Positions 48,311-57,266 of a stretch of DNA of 64,000 nt are shown here, one piece after another. Where the stretch lies: positions 1,896,501 to 1,960,500 of the forward strand of contig NZ_CP096147.1 of the NCBI RefSeq assembly GCF_026016445.1. The letters run 5' to 3'. Position 1 is the first letter of the stretch, and every line of letters begins with the position of its first letter. The translations under genes and the position numbers were made by a program. Under the pieces are notes generated by a model. It made no database searches, was not told where the DNA came from, and was given only the letters and a program-made list of their open reading frames with translations. The stretch comes from Cognatishimia activa. GTDB taxonomy: Bacteria; Pseudomonadota; Alphaproteobacteria; Rhodobacterales; Rhodobacteraceae.

Positions 48311-49335
48311 TGTTTTTCGCCTCTGACAACACAGGCCCCGCCCTTCCGGAAGTCATGCAGGCGATCAACGAAGCCAACCAAGGCTATGTGCTGGGCTACG
48401 GCAATGACGACCTGACCCGCGAGGTCACTCAGTCGATCCGCGATATTTTCCAGGCACCTGACGCCCTCGTTTATCTGGTGTCGACGGGCACCTCGGCCAA
48501 CGCGCTTGCTTTGTCCTGCCTTGCGCAGCCCTACCAAACCGTTTTCTGCGCCCCGATGGCGCATATCCAAGAAGACGAATGCGGCGCGCCGGAATTTTAT
48601 TCGGGTGCCAAACTGTCTTTGGTGGGGTCCGATGACAAAATCGCGGCGAACGAACTGGACGCGGAAATTCAAAAATGCCTTGAACGCGGGTTTCAGGGTG
48701 TTAAGCCGGGAGCCCTGTCCATCTCTCAGGTTACCGAATTTGGGCAAGTCTATACCCTTGATGAGATCGGGACGCTTACTGAGGTTGCAAAGGCACATAA
48801 CCTTCCTGTGCACCTCGACGGTGCGCGGTTCGCCAATGCCATGGTCGCACTGGGCTGCACTCCTGCTGAGATGAGCTGGAAGGCTGGCATTGATGCGGTC
48901 AGCTTTGGCGGCACAAAGAACGGCTGTCTTGGCGTGGAAGCGGTTATTCTTTTTGATCCAGATAAGGCCGTTGAATTTGAAGCGCGGCGCAAACGCGGGG
49001 GGCACCTGCAGTCCAAACATCGCTATCTGGCCGCACAAATGAAGGCTTATCTGGCCAATGATCTTTGGTTGAACACCGCACAGAATGCCAACGAAAACGC
49101 GGCTTATCTATTAGCGCAACTGGCTAAAATTGGAGTGAAGTTCGACTATCCACCAGAAGCAAACGTTTTGTTCTGCCAACTGCCAAAACAGATACACGCT
49201 AAGCTACAAGACGCTGGGGCCTCGTATTACACCTACGATGAAAGTCATGAGACGATCACAGCGCGCCTTGTGTGCGATTGGTCGATTCCACGGCCCTCGA
49301 TCGAGCAATTCATCGAAATCTGCCGCTCAGCTTAA
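48310..49335 (+). CDS. ltaE: Low-specificity L-threonine aldolase
   Basis: A 341-residue PLP enzyme splitting threonine into glycine and acetaldehyde. The N-terminal region FFASDNTGPALPEVM, AHIQEDECGAPEFYSG, HLDGARFANA and SFGGTKNGCLG (containing the PLP Lys) match bacterial threonine aldolases. The start overlaps the YcgN stop by one base. Its 3' end overlaps the convergent trkH gene by four bases. Confidence 0.92.
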   Translation: MFFASDNTGPALPEVMQAINEANQGYVLGYGNDDLTREVTQSIRDIFQAPDALVYLVSTGTSANALALSCLAQPYQTVFCAPMAHIQEDECGAPEFYSGAKLSLVGSDDKIAANELDAEIQKCLERGFQGVKPGALSISQVTEFGQVYTLDEIGTLTEVAKAHNLPVHLDGARFANAMVALGCTPAEMSWKAGIDAVSFGGTKNGCLGVEAVILFDPDKAVEFEARRKRGGHLQSKHRYLAAQMKAYLANDLWLNTAQNANENAAYLLAQLAKIGVKFDYPPEANVLFCQLPKQIHAKLQDAGASYYTYDESHETITARLVCDWSIPRPSIEQFIEICRSA

Positions 49336-50780
49336 GAACGCCAGAACTGCGGTGTAAGCATCGCGTAAACCGCCAGAAGCTCCAGCCGCCCAATCAGCAT
49401 ACCAATGGCCAACAGCCATTTCGCCGTATCGTTCAGAGGTGCGAAATTCCCGGCTGGCCCAATAATATCTCCAAGACCCGGCCCGATGTTCGCAATCGCT
49501 GCTGCAGCTCCTGAAAGAGAGGTCACGAAGTCGAGGCCAGTCAACCCAAGCAGCACAGCCAAAACGCCCAAGGTCACGATGAAGAAGACAAAAAACACCA
49601 TCACGGAGTTCAGGACGTCTTCGGAAACAGGACGCCCGTTGTAGCGCGGCGTGAAGACACCGCTTGGGGTGTGAATTTTCAGAATCTGCACGCGGATCGC
49701 AGAAAACAGCAGCTGATAGCGGAAGATTTTGATCGAACAGGCTGTGGACCCCGCACAACCACCGATCAAGCCAATGAAGAAGAACAAAGCCACCAGAAAG
49801 CCGCCCCATTGCATGTAGTTCGCGCTGGCGTAGCCTGTACCTGTCGTGATCGAAGTTACATTAAATAGTGCCTTGCGGAAGGCGGGTTCAAAACTCTGAT
49901 CCTGCGCAAAAGAAAGCACGAAGGATACGCCGATCACCAGCACCGCAATAGTTCCGAAGAAGGTCAGGATTTGACGGTCCTTGAAGAGCGGCGTCGCGGA
50001 GCCATTCACCAGCTGCACATAGCGCACAAAGGGCAAAGCAGCGAGCAGCATGAAGATGGCGCCTAGATATTCCGCAGCCCCTGCAAAGGCCCCAAATGAC
50101 GCGTCGTAGTTAGCAAAACCACCCGTCGCAATGGTTGTGAAAGCATGTACAACAGCATCAAAAGGCTGCATCCCAACCGCCAGATAAGACAAGAAACACA
50201 AGAAGGTCAGCGCGATATAGATCGTTGAGATCTGGCCAGAAATCTGCGTCGCCCTAGGCAGGATTTTCCCAAAGGTATCAAAGCCTTCCGAACGGAAGAT
50301 CTGCATACCACCAACCCGCAACTCGGGCAGGAAAACCATCGCCACAACAATGATACCAATGCCTCCAAGCCACTGCAGAATACCACGCCAGAGCAGAATG
50401 CCTTTGGGCAATTCTTCCAATCCAGAGAAGACGGTTGATCCAGTGGTTGTCAGGCCCGACATGGCCTCAAAAAAGGCATCCACCAGACGCGCCTCCGTCG
50501 CACCAAGAATGAAAGGCAAAGCGCCAAACATTGGCAGGGCAAGCCACACGCCGGTTGTGAGAATAAAGGTCTGCCTCAGGGTCAGCCCGGGGCGGTTCCC
50601 GTCCTGACAGGTCAACGCCACAAGCCCGCCGATCAGAAACGTGAACAAGGCACTTTGTAAGAAGGCCGGCCAATGCCCATTGCCATCGACGAAATCGACG
50701 CCCATTGGGATCAGCATGGTCAGGCCCAACATGGCCACCATAAGGCCAATCACATATCCGACAGGTCGTAGATCAAACAT
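49332..50780 (-). CDS. trkH: TrkH family potassium uptake protein
   Basis: A 482-residue inner-membrane protein with about ten to twelve helices, the K+-translocating subunit of the Trk system. The selectivity-filter-like segments TTTGSTVF, ATGGFANYD, TGTGYAS and ANIGPGLGDI carry the four conserved glycines. TrkA, its regulatory NAD-binding partner, is not in the window. Confidence 0.95.
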   Translation of the reverse strand: MFDLRPVGYVIGLMVAMLGLTMLIPMGVDFVDGNGHWPAFLQSALFTFLIGGLVALTCQDGNRPGLTLRQTFILTTGVWLALPMFGALPFILGATEARLVDAFFEAMSGLTTTGSTVFSGLEELPKGILLWRGILQWLGGIGIIVVAMVFLPELRVGGMQIFRSEGFDTFGKILPRATQISGQISTIYIALTFLCFLSYLAVGMQPFDAVVHAFTTIATGGFANYDASFGAFAGAAEYLGAIFMLLAALPFVRYVQLVNGSATPLFKDRQILTFFGTIAVLVIGVSFVLSFAQDQSFEPAFRKALFNVTSITTGTGYASANYMQWGGFLVALFFFIGLIGGCAGSTACSIKIFRYQLLFSAIRVQILKIHTPSGVFTPRYNGRPVSEDVLNSVMVFFVFFIVTLGVLAVLLGLTGLDFVTSLSGAAAAIANIGPGLGDIIGPAGNFAPLNDTAKWLLAIGMLIGRLELLAVYAMLTPQFWRS

Positions 50781-50827
50781 TGGATGCAGGGTTGGCTTGC
50801 TGCAGGCGCGCTGTCAAGCGATTGCGC

Positions 50828-51217
50828 TTAATTGACTTCGGCAAAATACCGCAGGGATTCAGTGCGCGCGCGCGTCTCGCGTTCCAGGCAGCTGGAATAA
50901 ATCAATGGCTGCATAGAGCCACCTCGCACGATAGTGCTTTCCAGCTCGCAGGCCTTGTCGCGGAAAGTGATCCAGGCACGCTGTGCTTCACGCAATAGCT
51001 GCTCTGCCGGTACCTCGCCATCCTGCAGGTATTCATCCATGGAACGCGCCATATCAATCGCCATACCATAGGCAAGATTGAGGTCTTCATCTGCCAGCAC
51101 ATAGGCCTGGTGCGCGCAGCGGTTCATATCAAGCTGCGTCATGGCGTTGTCGCAGTCCAGATCTGCTGCTGCCACAGGCGCCGCGCAAAGTGTCAGGGCA
51201 AGTGTCAAATAGCGCAT
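50828..51217 (-). CDS. Lysozyme inhibitor LprI-like (DUF1311) protein
   Basis: A 129-residue exported protein. The signal peptide (about residues 1-18) ends AAPVAAA. DLDCDNAMTQLDMNRCAHQAYVLADEDLN is the DUF1311 core, with disulphide Cys. Family members bind lysozyme in some bacteria; the function here is unknown. ATG 51217 has GAGG eight bases upstream. It begins 13 bases after folE2 ends on the same strand. Confidence 0.88.
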   Translation of the reverse strand: MRYLTLALTLCAAPVAAADLDCDNAMTQLDMNRCAHQAYVLADEDLNLAYGMAIDMARSMDEYLQDGEVPAEQLLREAQRAWITFRDKACELESTIVRGGSMQPLIYSSCLERETRARTESLRYFAEVN

Positions 51218-51229
51218 CAAAGGCCTCAA

Positions 51230-52330
51230 TCAGCCGACGTGGAACAAAGTTGTAAATAGTTTTGGATCGATGGAACCTGAAACAAATGTATCACCTTCGG
51301 TCAGAATCGAAACCGCGTCATGGCTGTGCAGGCTTTCCTGATGGCTCGCCACAATCCGGAAATCGCCAATGCGGTCATCCAATTGCAGTTCCCGACAGAA
51401 CAGCCGCGCTGCATCCTCCACGAAAATCGGGTTCGCCGCGTTGAGCTCTGCAAACGCCTGCTCATCTTCGCGCTTTACCATCACTTGTGTTTCGGTTGGA
51501 ACTGCACGTCGCGCCATGTCAATCAGGTCTTCAAACCAGAGGCGTTCGATGCTTTTGGTCACAACAGAAATCCGCGCGACAGACCGCTGGGAATGTGGTG
51601 TTGCCAGCTGACCGCGCGATTGGCGGGCATGTTCAGATAGCTCCATAGAACATGGGCATGTAGACGAATAAACATAGTCCAAATGCATGATCTTCAGAGG
51701 TTTGCCGCCGATCTCGACCTTTTCCATGGCCAGATCGTAATACTGATAGCCTTCCAGCCCCGACCGCAGGGACGGAATTTTCATCGGATAGCGGAAACGC
51801 ATCTGAATGCGCGCATCAAAACTACCGAGGTCAGCTTTGTAATCCGCAAGAGCATGCTCAAGCACTTCAAAGCTGAAGGTCTTTTCCGCATGCTTGTAGA
51901 AGGACCGCATGATGCGACTCATGTTGATGCCCTTCTTGTCCTCTTCGAGGCTTACGGTGCCCGTGACTGAGGTTTCAAGAGTGACATCCCCCCCCTCACG
52001 AGTCCGGTAGGTGATCGGCAGACGGAAGTTTGAAATCCCAACGTGCTGGATTTGTTTCTTCGCACCTTTGATTAGGCTGGTCGGGCCGTTCTGCAGATCA
52101 GGCAGGGTCGCCTTGTACGCCGGATCCACCTCAAAATCCGCGGGATAATCGCGAGACAGATCTGGATAGTTGGACACTTCCTGCCCAGGAATAAGACGCG
52201 CGACGGCAGGATCGAGTTCTGCAATTTCGGTAGGATTGGCGGCTTGCGCCCAGGCGCGCAGCTTTTCAAGCGCCGCGCGCGCTTCCTCACGAGTCATCGG
52301 TGTCTCAGACTTTGACGACTGGATATTCAT
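51230..52330 (-). CDS. folE2: GTP cyclohydrolase FolE2
   Basis: A 366-residue type IB GTP cyclohydrolase for folate and queuosine precursors. The conserved YVYSSTCPCSMELSEHARQSRG (read around residue 210) has the metal-binding C-P-C and His; GQLATPHSQRS follows. FolE2 tolerates zinc shortage, and its promoter may be Zur-controlled in some bacteria, but I see no Zur box here. Together with pabB/pabC it supplies folate. Confidence 0.96.
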   Translation of the reverse strand: MNIQSSKSETPMTREEARAALEKLRAWAQAANPTEIAELDPAVARLIPGQEVSNYPDLSRDYPADFEVDPAYKATLPDLQNGPTSLIKGAKKQIQHVGISNFRLPITYRTREGGDVTLETSVTGTVSLEEDKKGINMSRIMRSFYKHAEKTFSFEVLEHALADYKADLGSFDARIQMRFRYPMKIPSLRSGLEGYQYYDLAMEKVEIGGKPLKIMHLDYVYSSTCPCSMELSEHARQSRGQLATPHSQRSVARISVVTKSIERLWFEDLIDMARRAVPTETQVMVKREDEQAFAELNAANPIFVEDAARLFCRELQLDDRIGDFRIVASHQESLHSHDAVSILTEGDTFVSGSIDPKLFTTLFHVG

Positions 52331-52427
52331 AGGCGTTCCCTTTTCGCGACCTACAGATGTCTACCTTAGAGCTATAGGCCGCGATTTGCCAATTACACTG
52401 GTTTAGGCACCAATGACGACAAAGATG

Positions 52428-53615
52428 TCAGCTTTGAGAAGCTTCCAGCGCCGCCAAAGCGTCATTTACGAGATCATCTGCGTCCTCAAGGCCAATTGAG
52501 AAGCGGACCAGACCAGGAGTGATTCCCAAATCATCCTTCTGTTCGTCGCTCAGACGTTGGTGCGTTGTGGTTGCTGGGTGCGTCGCAATCGACTTCGCGT
52601 CACCCAGATTGTTGGAAATCACCGGGATCTGCAGCGCGTTGAGGAACTTAAAGGCTGCATCCTTGCCACCCTTAATATCCAGCGACAGCACCGTTCCGCC
52701 ATGACCGTCAAGCTGTGTTTGCACCAGTGCGTTTTGCGCATGAGTTTTAAGACCTGGGTAAAGTGTGCGCAGCAAGGCCGGATGACCCTCCAGTGTTTCA
52801 GCAATTTTCTGTGCGCTCTCCGCCTGTGCACGCACCCTCAGATCGATAGTTTCCAACCCCTTCAGCATGACCCACGCATTGAACGGAGAGAGCGACCCTC
52901 CAGTGTGCTTCATATAGGTTTCCAGAGGTCCGCGGATATATTCCTGTTTACCAATGATCACACCGCCCAGCGCACGGCCCTGGCCATCAATGTGCTTGGT
53001 CGCGGAATAAACAACAACGTCTGCACCCTGTGCGATGGCGTTTGAAAACACGGGTGTCGAGAACACGTTGTCCACAACCACAGTTGCGCCAACGGAATGC
53101 GCGATCTCGGAAACACCGGCGATATCGATGACTTCCAGCGTAGGATTGGACATGGATTCAAAGAAACAAATCTTAGTGTTTTCGCGAACAGCCGCACGCC
53201 ATTCATCTAGGTTTGGACCATCTACAAAGGTGACCTCGACGCCAAGCTTCATCAGGATGTTTTCAAGGATGTGCAGACAAGAGCCAAAGAGCGCCTTAGC
53301 GGAAACCACGTGATCGCCCGCTTGAACAAGCGACATCAGAGCGCCGTTGACCGCAGCCATGCCAGAAGCGGCTGCAAAGGCGTCTTCACCACCTTCCAAG
53401 AGTGCAATGCGCTGTTCGAACATGGAGACCGTTGGGTTGCCGTAACGCGCATAGATGAACTCGTCTGGGCCAGATTCAATGAACCGCGCCTCAGCTTGCT
53501 CTGCATTTTCGTATACGAACCCTTGGGTCAGGAAGATCGCTTCGCTGACTTCGTTATACTGGCTGCGGCGAATGCCGCCGTGCACGAGTTTCGTGCGGTT
53601 TTTCCAGTCGCTCAT
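52428..53615 (-). CDS. metZ: O-succinylhomoserine sulfhydrylase
   Basis: A 395-residue PLP enzyme making homocysteine from O-succinylhomoserine and sulphide in methionine synthesis. PLP Lys is in YSATKHIDGQGR; YNEVSEAIFLTQGFVYENAEQAE and YARYGNPTVSMFEQ are conserved. ATG 53615 has AAGGAG six bases upstream. A SAM-II riboswitch and terminator lie just before, so SAM excess should shut it down. Confidence 0.95.
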   Translation of the reverse strand: MSDWKNRTKLVHGGIRRSQYNEVSEAIFLTQGFVYENAEQAEARFIESGPDEFIYARYGNPTVSMFEQRIALLEGGEDAFAAASGMAAVNGALMSLVQAGDHVVSAKALFGSCLHILENILMKLGVEVTFVDGPNLDEWRAAVRENTKICFFESMSNPTLEVIDIAGVSEIAHSVGATVVVDNVFSTPVFSNAIAQGADVVVYSATKHIDGQGRALGGVIIGKQEYIRGPLETYMKHTGGSLSPFNAWVMLKGLETIDLRVRAQAESAQKIAETLEGHPALLRTLYPGLKTHAQNALVQTQLDGHGGTVLSLDIKGGKDAAFKFLNALQIPVISNNLGDAKSIATHPATTTHQRLSDEQKDDLGITPGLVRFSIGLEDADDLVNDALAALEASQS

Positions 53616-53651
53616 CTTCGTCTCCTTAGCGCCCGAGTCCCTGCCCGGTGC

Positions 53652-53689
53652 AAACAAAAAACCCCCGCACGGCCAAGCGTAAGGGGGTT
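53652..53689 (-). terminator. Terminator in the metZ leader
   Basis: A 7-bp stem AACCCCC / GGGGGTT followed by T-rich bases, between the SAM-II aptamer and metZ. Termination is probably the aptamer's output. Confidence 0.75.
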
Positions 53690-53699
53690 CTTCCGTCCT

Positions 53700-53770
53700 G
53701 ACCTCTTTAGCGGAATTTGGGCTTCAATCGAAACCACGTGGCCCGCAATCCGGTAACAAATCGCCACAAG
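53700..53770 (-). ncRNA. SAM-II riboswitch upstream of metZ
   Basis: On the minus strand P1 pairs GTGGC (53767-53763) with GCCAC (53742-53738). The loop has GATTTG, ACCGG, ATTGC in the family order, and the 3' part CGCTAAAGAGG (53712-53702) matches the SAM-II end. Between them is an optional hairpin GGTTTC / GAAGCC (53735-53720), a known variant. SAM binding should reduce metZ expression through the terminator or ribosome site below it. Placement before a methionine gene supports the call strongly; no Rfam search was run. Confidence 0.85.
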
Positions 53771-53895
53771 CTCGATTTAACGCCGCGTCACTAAAGGGTC
53801 AATAGAATATGGAAAGCAATCGCTTGTTTCGCGCAAGGATTGATAAGCTGAAGCACCGCTTTTACATCAAACTCAAAGACGGCGCATCGCGAAGA

Positions 53896-54177
53896 CTAGC
53901 CGTCCTTACCCTTTTTCCGTTTAAGCGAAACTTTATACTCGACCAGCCGACGTTCTCCTTCGGCTGTGCAAATTGCGTCGGCCTCTTCCTTTGTCAGCTC
54001 ATCCGGGAAAGTCAGCGCATGGTCCCACATCACGCGGTCAACCGTATAAAGCTGGCAGGTCACTGTACCTCCCCTATGTTTCAGCGCGACCGGGGCTGTT
54101 TCATATTCGCTTCGATCACATCCCAGCAACAGCGCCCCTGCTGCCACAACGATTGTCGCTTTTACAAATACTGTCAT
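53896..54177 (-). CDS. Small putative lipoprotein, unknown function
   Basis: A 93-residue protein with a signal peptide and LLLGC lipobox near residues 16-20. The mature part is small, with two further Cys (VTCQLY, ADAICTAE) probably paired, and a basic tail SLKRKKGKDG. I recognise no family. GAGGA lies six bases before ATG 54177; a nested hairpin sits just upstream of that site, so its translation may be controlled. Confidence 0.7.
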   Translation of the reverse strand: MTVFVKATIVVAAGALLLGCDRSEYETAPVALKHRGGTVTCQLYTVDRVMWDHALTFPDELTKEEADAICTAEGERRLVEYKVSLKRKKGKDG

Positions 54178-54196
54178 CTCGGTTCCTCAATAGCTG

Positions 54197-54268
54197 TACC
54201 TCTTAGCGGGCATCACCTTTGTGGCGGAATGAGAGCCGCCGTTAACGGTGAATTATCGCTTAGAGGTA
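54197..54268 (-). ncRNA. 72-nt nested hairpin (candidate structured RNA) before the small lipoprotein gene
   Basis: Three tiers share one axis. Outer: TACCTCTTAGCG (54197-54208) with CGCTTAGAGGTA (54257-54268), 11 of 12 paired. Middle: TCACC (54213-54217) with GGTGA (54247-54251). Inner: GGCGG (54223-54227) with CCGCC (54236-54240) and an eight-base loop. On the minus strand it ends eight bases before the ribosome site of the lipoprotein gene. Alternatives: terminator of yciB, or a mobile palindromic element. Confidence 0.55.
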
Positions 54269-54356
54269 CCCGCGGCGGTCGATCCTGCGGACCAGTATCG
54301 CGGAAATAGACTGAGGAATTCTTAAGCCAATGGCCGGAAAGTCATCAATTTCTGCC

Positions 54357-54968
54357 TTAGGCTGCGTCGTCGCCTTCGGTTTCAATTGCGTATTTTGTTA
54401 GCAAACCGGCTTGCGTCATAAAAAAGAGGAACACGGCAGCGGTTAGACCGAACGTTTTGAAATAGACCCATGTGTCTGTGCTTTGAGTGCGCCAGATCAC
54501 CTCGTTCAACACTGCAAGGCCAATGAAAAACCCAGTCAGGCGTTTGGTCAAAAGCATCCAGCCCTCGTCTTCTAGCGGCAACACTTCTTCCATAACGAAT
54601 TTCAGATAGCTTTGTCCGCGCAGCAGACCCAGGCCCAGTGCCCCACCAAAGAGCAGATAAATCATGGTTGGCTTCATTTTGAAGAAACGATCATCGTTCA
54701 GCCAAACCGATAGACCTCCAAAAACAGTCACCAATACTACCGTTGCAATCTGCATCTTGGATAGATGGCCCGTCAGCCGCCAGAGAATAAAACTGGTGAG
54801 CGCAATTAGGGGCACAAAGGCCGCAGTCACAACGATAAACCCGTCATATTCGGTCCCACCGATCAGGAAGCTTTCATCCCGCAGCCGCAGATAACCCACG
54901 AAAAACAGCAAAATAGGACCCAATTCGAGCGCCATTTTGAGCATTGGATTGATCTGTTTGCCTGCCAT
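54357..54968 (-). CDS. yciB: Inner membrane protein YciB (IspZ, septation protein A family)
   Basis: A 203-residue protein with five to six membrane helices. MLKMALELGPILLFFVGY near the N-terminus and LNEVIWRTQSTDTWVYFKTFG near the C-terminus match YciB/IspZ. It is needed for normal septation in some bacteria and linked to envelope biogenesis. ATG 54968 has AAGGAG seven bases upstream. Confidence 0.93.
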   Translation of the reverse strand: MAGKQINPMLKMALELGPILLFFVGYLRLRDESFLIGGTEYDGFIVVTAAFVPLIALTSFILWRLTGHLSKMQIATVVLVTVFGGLSVWLNDDRFFKMKPTMIYLLFGGALGLGLLRGQSYLKFVMEEVLPLEDEGWMLLTKRLTGFFIGLAVLNEVIWRTQSTDTWVYFKTFGLTAAVFLFFMTQAGLLTKYAIETEGDDAA

Positions 54969-55008
54969 TGGGCACTCCTTAACTGGTCGATTGCCTTGAT
55001 GTGGGGTG

Positions 55009-55911
55009 TTAACCGCCGAGTTCAACTATCACGGCCCCAAGAGCAATCAAACCCATGAGAGCAATCCGGCGCGGGCCAACGGTTTCTTTGAGGAAAATCC
55101 ACCCGATAAGCGCCGCAAAGACGGTGGAAGTTTCGCGCAACACAGCCGCTTCCCCAACCTTATCAAGGCGAGTGGCCAGCATTATCGCGCCAAAGGACGC
55201 AATGCCGATAAAAGCACCTATCACGCCGCGCAGCATCAAGGGGCCAACTTGAGGCGGGTGACTCATACGGCGGTATCGCCAAAGAGCGTATGGTGGAATG
55301 GCAAGCCCATCGATGAAGAAAAACCACGCCAGAAAGGTCAGCGGATCAGCGGTCGCACGGATACCATAGGCGTCATAAGTCGTATAAAGCGCCACAAAGC
55401 CACCAGTGATGAAGGCGAAGAACAGCGCTCTATCAAGCGTTTCACGCTCGCTGGTCAGGAAGATCACATTGTAGACGGCAAGGCCAAAGATTCCGGCCAG
55501 AAGCACACCTACTCCCAGCCATTGGACGCCAGAAAAAGTCTCGCCAAAGATCAGATATGCTCCGATGACAGTGAACAGAGGACCTGTGCCACGCACAACG
55601 GGATAAACAACGGTGAAGGCGCCCATTGTGTAAGACAGCGACTGCATAATCTTGTAGCCGACGTGTATCACGAAGACGCCGAGAAAAATCGGCCACATAT
55701 GTGGTTCTGGCCAAGGCACTACAAAAAGCGCAATGGGCATCGCCATTAGCCCATAGCTCGCATCAATTGCACCACGCGTCAGCCACGGATCATGCCGGCC
55801 CTTTTGCAAAGCGCCAAAGACAGCGTGCAGGATGGCTGCTGCAATGGCGAGAAGAAGCGCAAGCTGATGGCCCGCTTCAGTGCCTTCCAGAGAAATCAGC
55901 CAGTCACTCAT
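55009..55911 (-). CDS. DMT superfamily transporter (EamA)
   Basis: A roughly 300-residue membrane protein with about ten helices and two EamA repeats. GDTFSGV-like segment LIFGETFSGVQWLGVGVLLAGI and IFLKETVGPRRIALMGLIALGA are the paired G-E/K-E-x(n)-P/W elements ending each repeat. The substrate is unknown. It lies between ftsY and yciB on the same strand. ATG 55911 is the likely start; the ribosome site is weak. Confidence 0.87.
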   Translation of the reverse strand: MSDWLISLEGTEAGHQLALLLAIAAAILHAVFGALQKGRHDPWLTRGAIDASYGLMAMPIALFVVPWPEPHMWPIFLGVFVIHVGYKIMQSLSYTMGAFTVVYPVVRGTGPLFTVIGAYLIFGETFSGVQWLGVGVLLAGIFGLAVYNVIFLTSERETLDRALFFAFITGGFVALYTTYDAYGIRATADPLTFLAWFFFIDGLAIPPYALWRYRRMSHPPQVGPLMLRGVIGAFIGIASFGAIMLATRLDKVGEAAVLRETSTVFAALIGWIFLKETVGPRRIALMGLIALGAVIVELGG

Positions 55912-55919
55912 GCTCTGCA

Positions 55920-55969
55920 CTTGGGGGCCAGCCCCCAAACCCCCGAAGTATTTCTACAAAGAAGAATTC
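55920..55969 (-). repeat. Dispersed intergenic repeat, copy C
   Basis: On the minus strand CTTTGTAGAAATACTTCGG is followed by GGGTTTGGGGG and a hairpin TTGGGGG-CCAG-CCCCCAA (55921-55938). It lies between the ftsY stop and the next gene's start. Confidence 0.6.
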
Positions 55970-57155
55970 AGGACTTGTCGCTACCTGTCAGCGCCTGGGC
56001 AAATTCCTGAGGATCAAACGGGGCGAGATCGTCTATTTTCTCCCCCACCCCAATCGCGTGGATTGGAAGGCCGAATTTATCTGCCAGCGCAACAAGCACA
56101 CCGCCTTTGGCCGTGCCGTCAAGCTTGGTCATGACAAGACCAGAAACGTCCGCGAGCTTCTGGAATGTCTCGACTTGACTGAGTGCGTTCTGACCAGTGG
56201 TCGCATCAAGCACCAGCAAGGTGTTATGCGGCGCGGATTCATCCTTCTTGCGAATAACGCGCACGATTTTAGCCAGCTCTTCCATCAGGTCCTGGCGGTT
56301 CTGCAAACGCCCCGCCGTGTCGATCATCAAGAGATCCGCACCCATTTCTTGTGCTTTGGTCATCGCATCAAATGCTAAAGACGCCGGATCAGAACCTTCC
56401 GGCGCTGTCAAAACAGGCACTCCCGCCCGGTCGCCCCAAACCTGCAGCTGCTCCACAGCCGCTGCGCGGAATGTATCCCCTGCAGCGATGACCACCGATT
56501 TTCCGGCGTCTTTAAACTGGCTGGCGAGCTTCCCGATTGTAGTTGTCTTACCCGAACCATTCACACCAACGACAAGCACGACCTGTGGGGTCTTCGGGTA
56601 GATTGGCAACGGTTTAGCCACAGTTTCCATGATGCGTGTGACTTCATCGGCCAGAATCTGTTTGATTTCTTCGGTCGAGACCTTCTTACCAAAGCGCCCT
56701 TCCGCGATATTCGCTGTTACGCGCAGCGCAGTATCCACGCCCATATCAGAGGCGATCAACAACTCTTCCAGCTGTTCCAGCATTTCATCATCCAGCTCGC
56801 GCTTGATGACAGGCTTGGCAGGCTTTCGACCAGTCAGGCGACCCAAAAGGCTCTGTTTTTCAACAGGTTTTTCTGAAACATCCCGCGCTGGTGTGGGCTC
56901 GGGGATTGGGTCTGCGATTGGCTCCGGTTCAACAACCGGCTCAGGTTCGACCGCCGCCGGAGCATCCTCTGCAGCAGGCGCTTCAGCCTCAGGCGGCGCT
57001 TGTGGAGTTTCTGGCTCTACAGGTGTTTCAACAGGCACCTCAGCAGGCACCTCAACAACTTCTTCACCGCCATCTTCCACAATCGCATCCAGCCCTTCTT
57101 CAAGGCGCGAAGAAGATTTGAACAAGCGATCTTTGAGCTTAGAGAAAAACGCCAT
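55968..57155 (-). CDS. ftsY: Signal recognition particle receptor FtsY
   Basis: A 395-residue GTPase that docks SRP-bound ribosomes at the membrane. The N-terminal region (about 20-95) is an acidic A domain rich in Pro-Glu and Val repeats. The NG domain follows with GVNGSGKTTTIGKLA (P-loop, near residue 198), DTAGRLQN, and TKLDGTAKGG. A membrane-targeting helix at the A/N boundary is expected. ffh is not in the window. Confidence 0.97.
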   Translation of the reverse strand: MAFFSKLKDRLFKSSSRLEEGLDAIVEDGGEEVVEVPAEVPVETPVEPETPQAPPEAEAPAAEDAPAAVEPEPVVEPEPIADPIPEPTPARDVSEKPVEKQSLLGRLTGRKPAKPVIKRELDDEMLEQLEELLIASDMGVDTALRVTANIAEGRFGKKVSTEEIKQILADEVTRIMETVAKPLPIYPKTPQVVLVVGVNGSGKTTTIGKLASQFKDAGKSVVIAAGDTFRAAAVEQLQVWGDRAGVPVLTAPEGSDPASLAFDAMTKAQEMGADLLMIDTAGRLQNRQDLMEELAKIVRVIRKKDESAPHNTLLVLDATTGQNALSQVETFQKLADVSGLVMTKLDGTAKGGVLVALADKFGLPIHAIGVGEKIDDLAPFDPQEFAQALTGSDKS

Positions 57156-57204
57156 GAGGCCTCCGGAAATTGCCGTTATTCCCAGTTAATGTGGATTGTC
57201 CCAA

Positions 57205-57241
57205 TTGAAAAGGCCGCACGCCAAGATGACATGCGGCCTTT
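57205..57241 (-). terminator. Terminator of the NuoE-NuoF fusion gene
   Basis: A 10-bp perfect stem AAAGGCCGCA / TGCGGCCTTT with a 13-base loop, 26 bases past the stop. The last pairs supply a short T-run on the minus strand. Confidence 0.8.
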
Positions 57242-57266
57242 CCTCAAATCTCTGAACTAATCAGGG

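Noticed and set aside
53271-53756. Plus-strand frame across the metZ start and SAM-II riboswitch
   Set aside because: It is antisense to conserved coding and RNA sequence, with no ribosome site.
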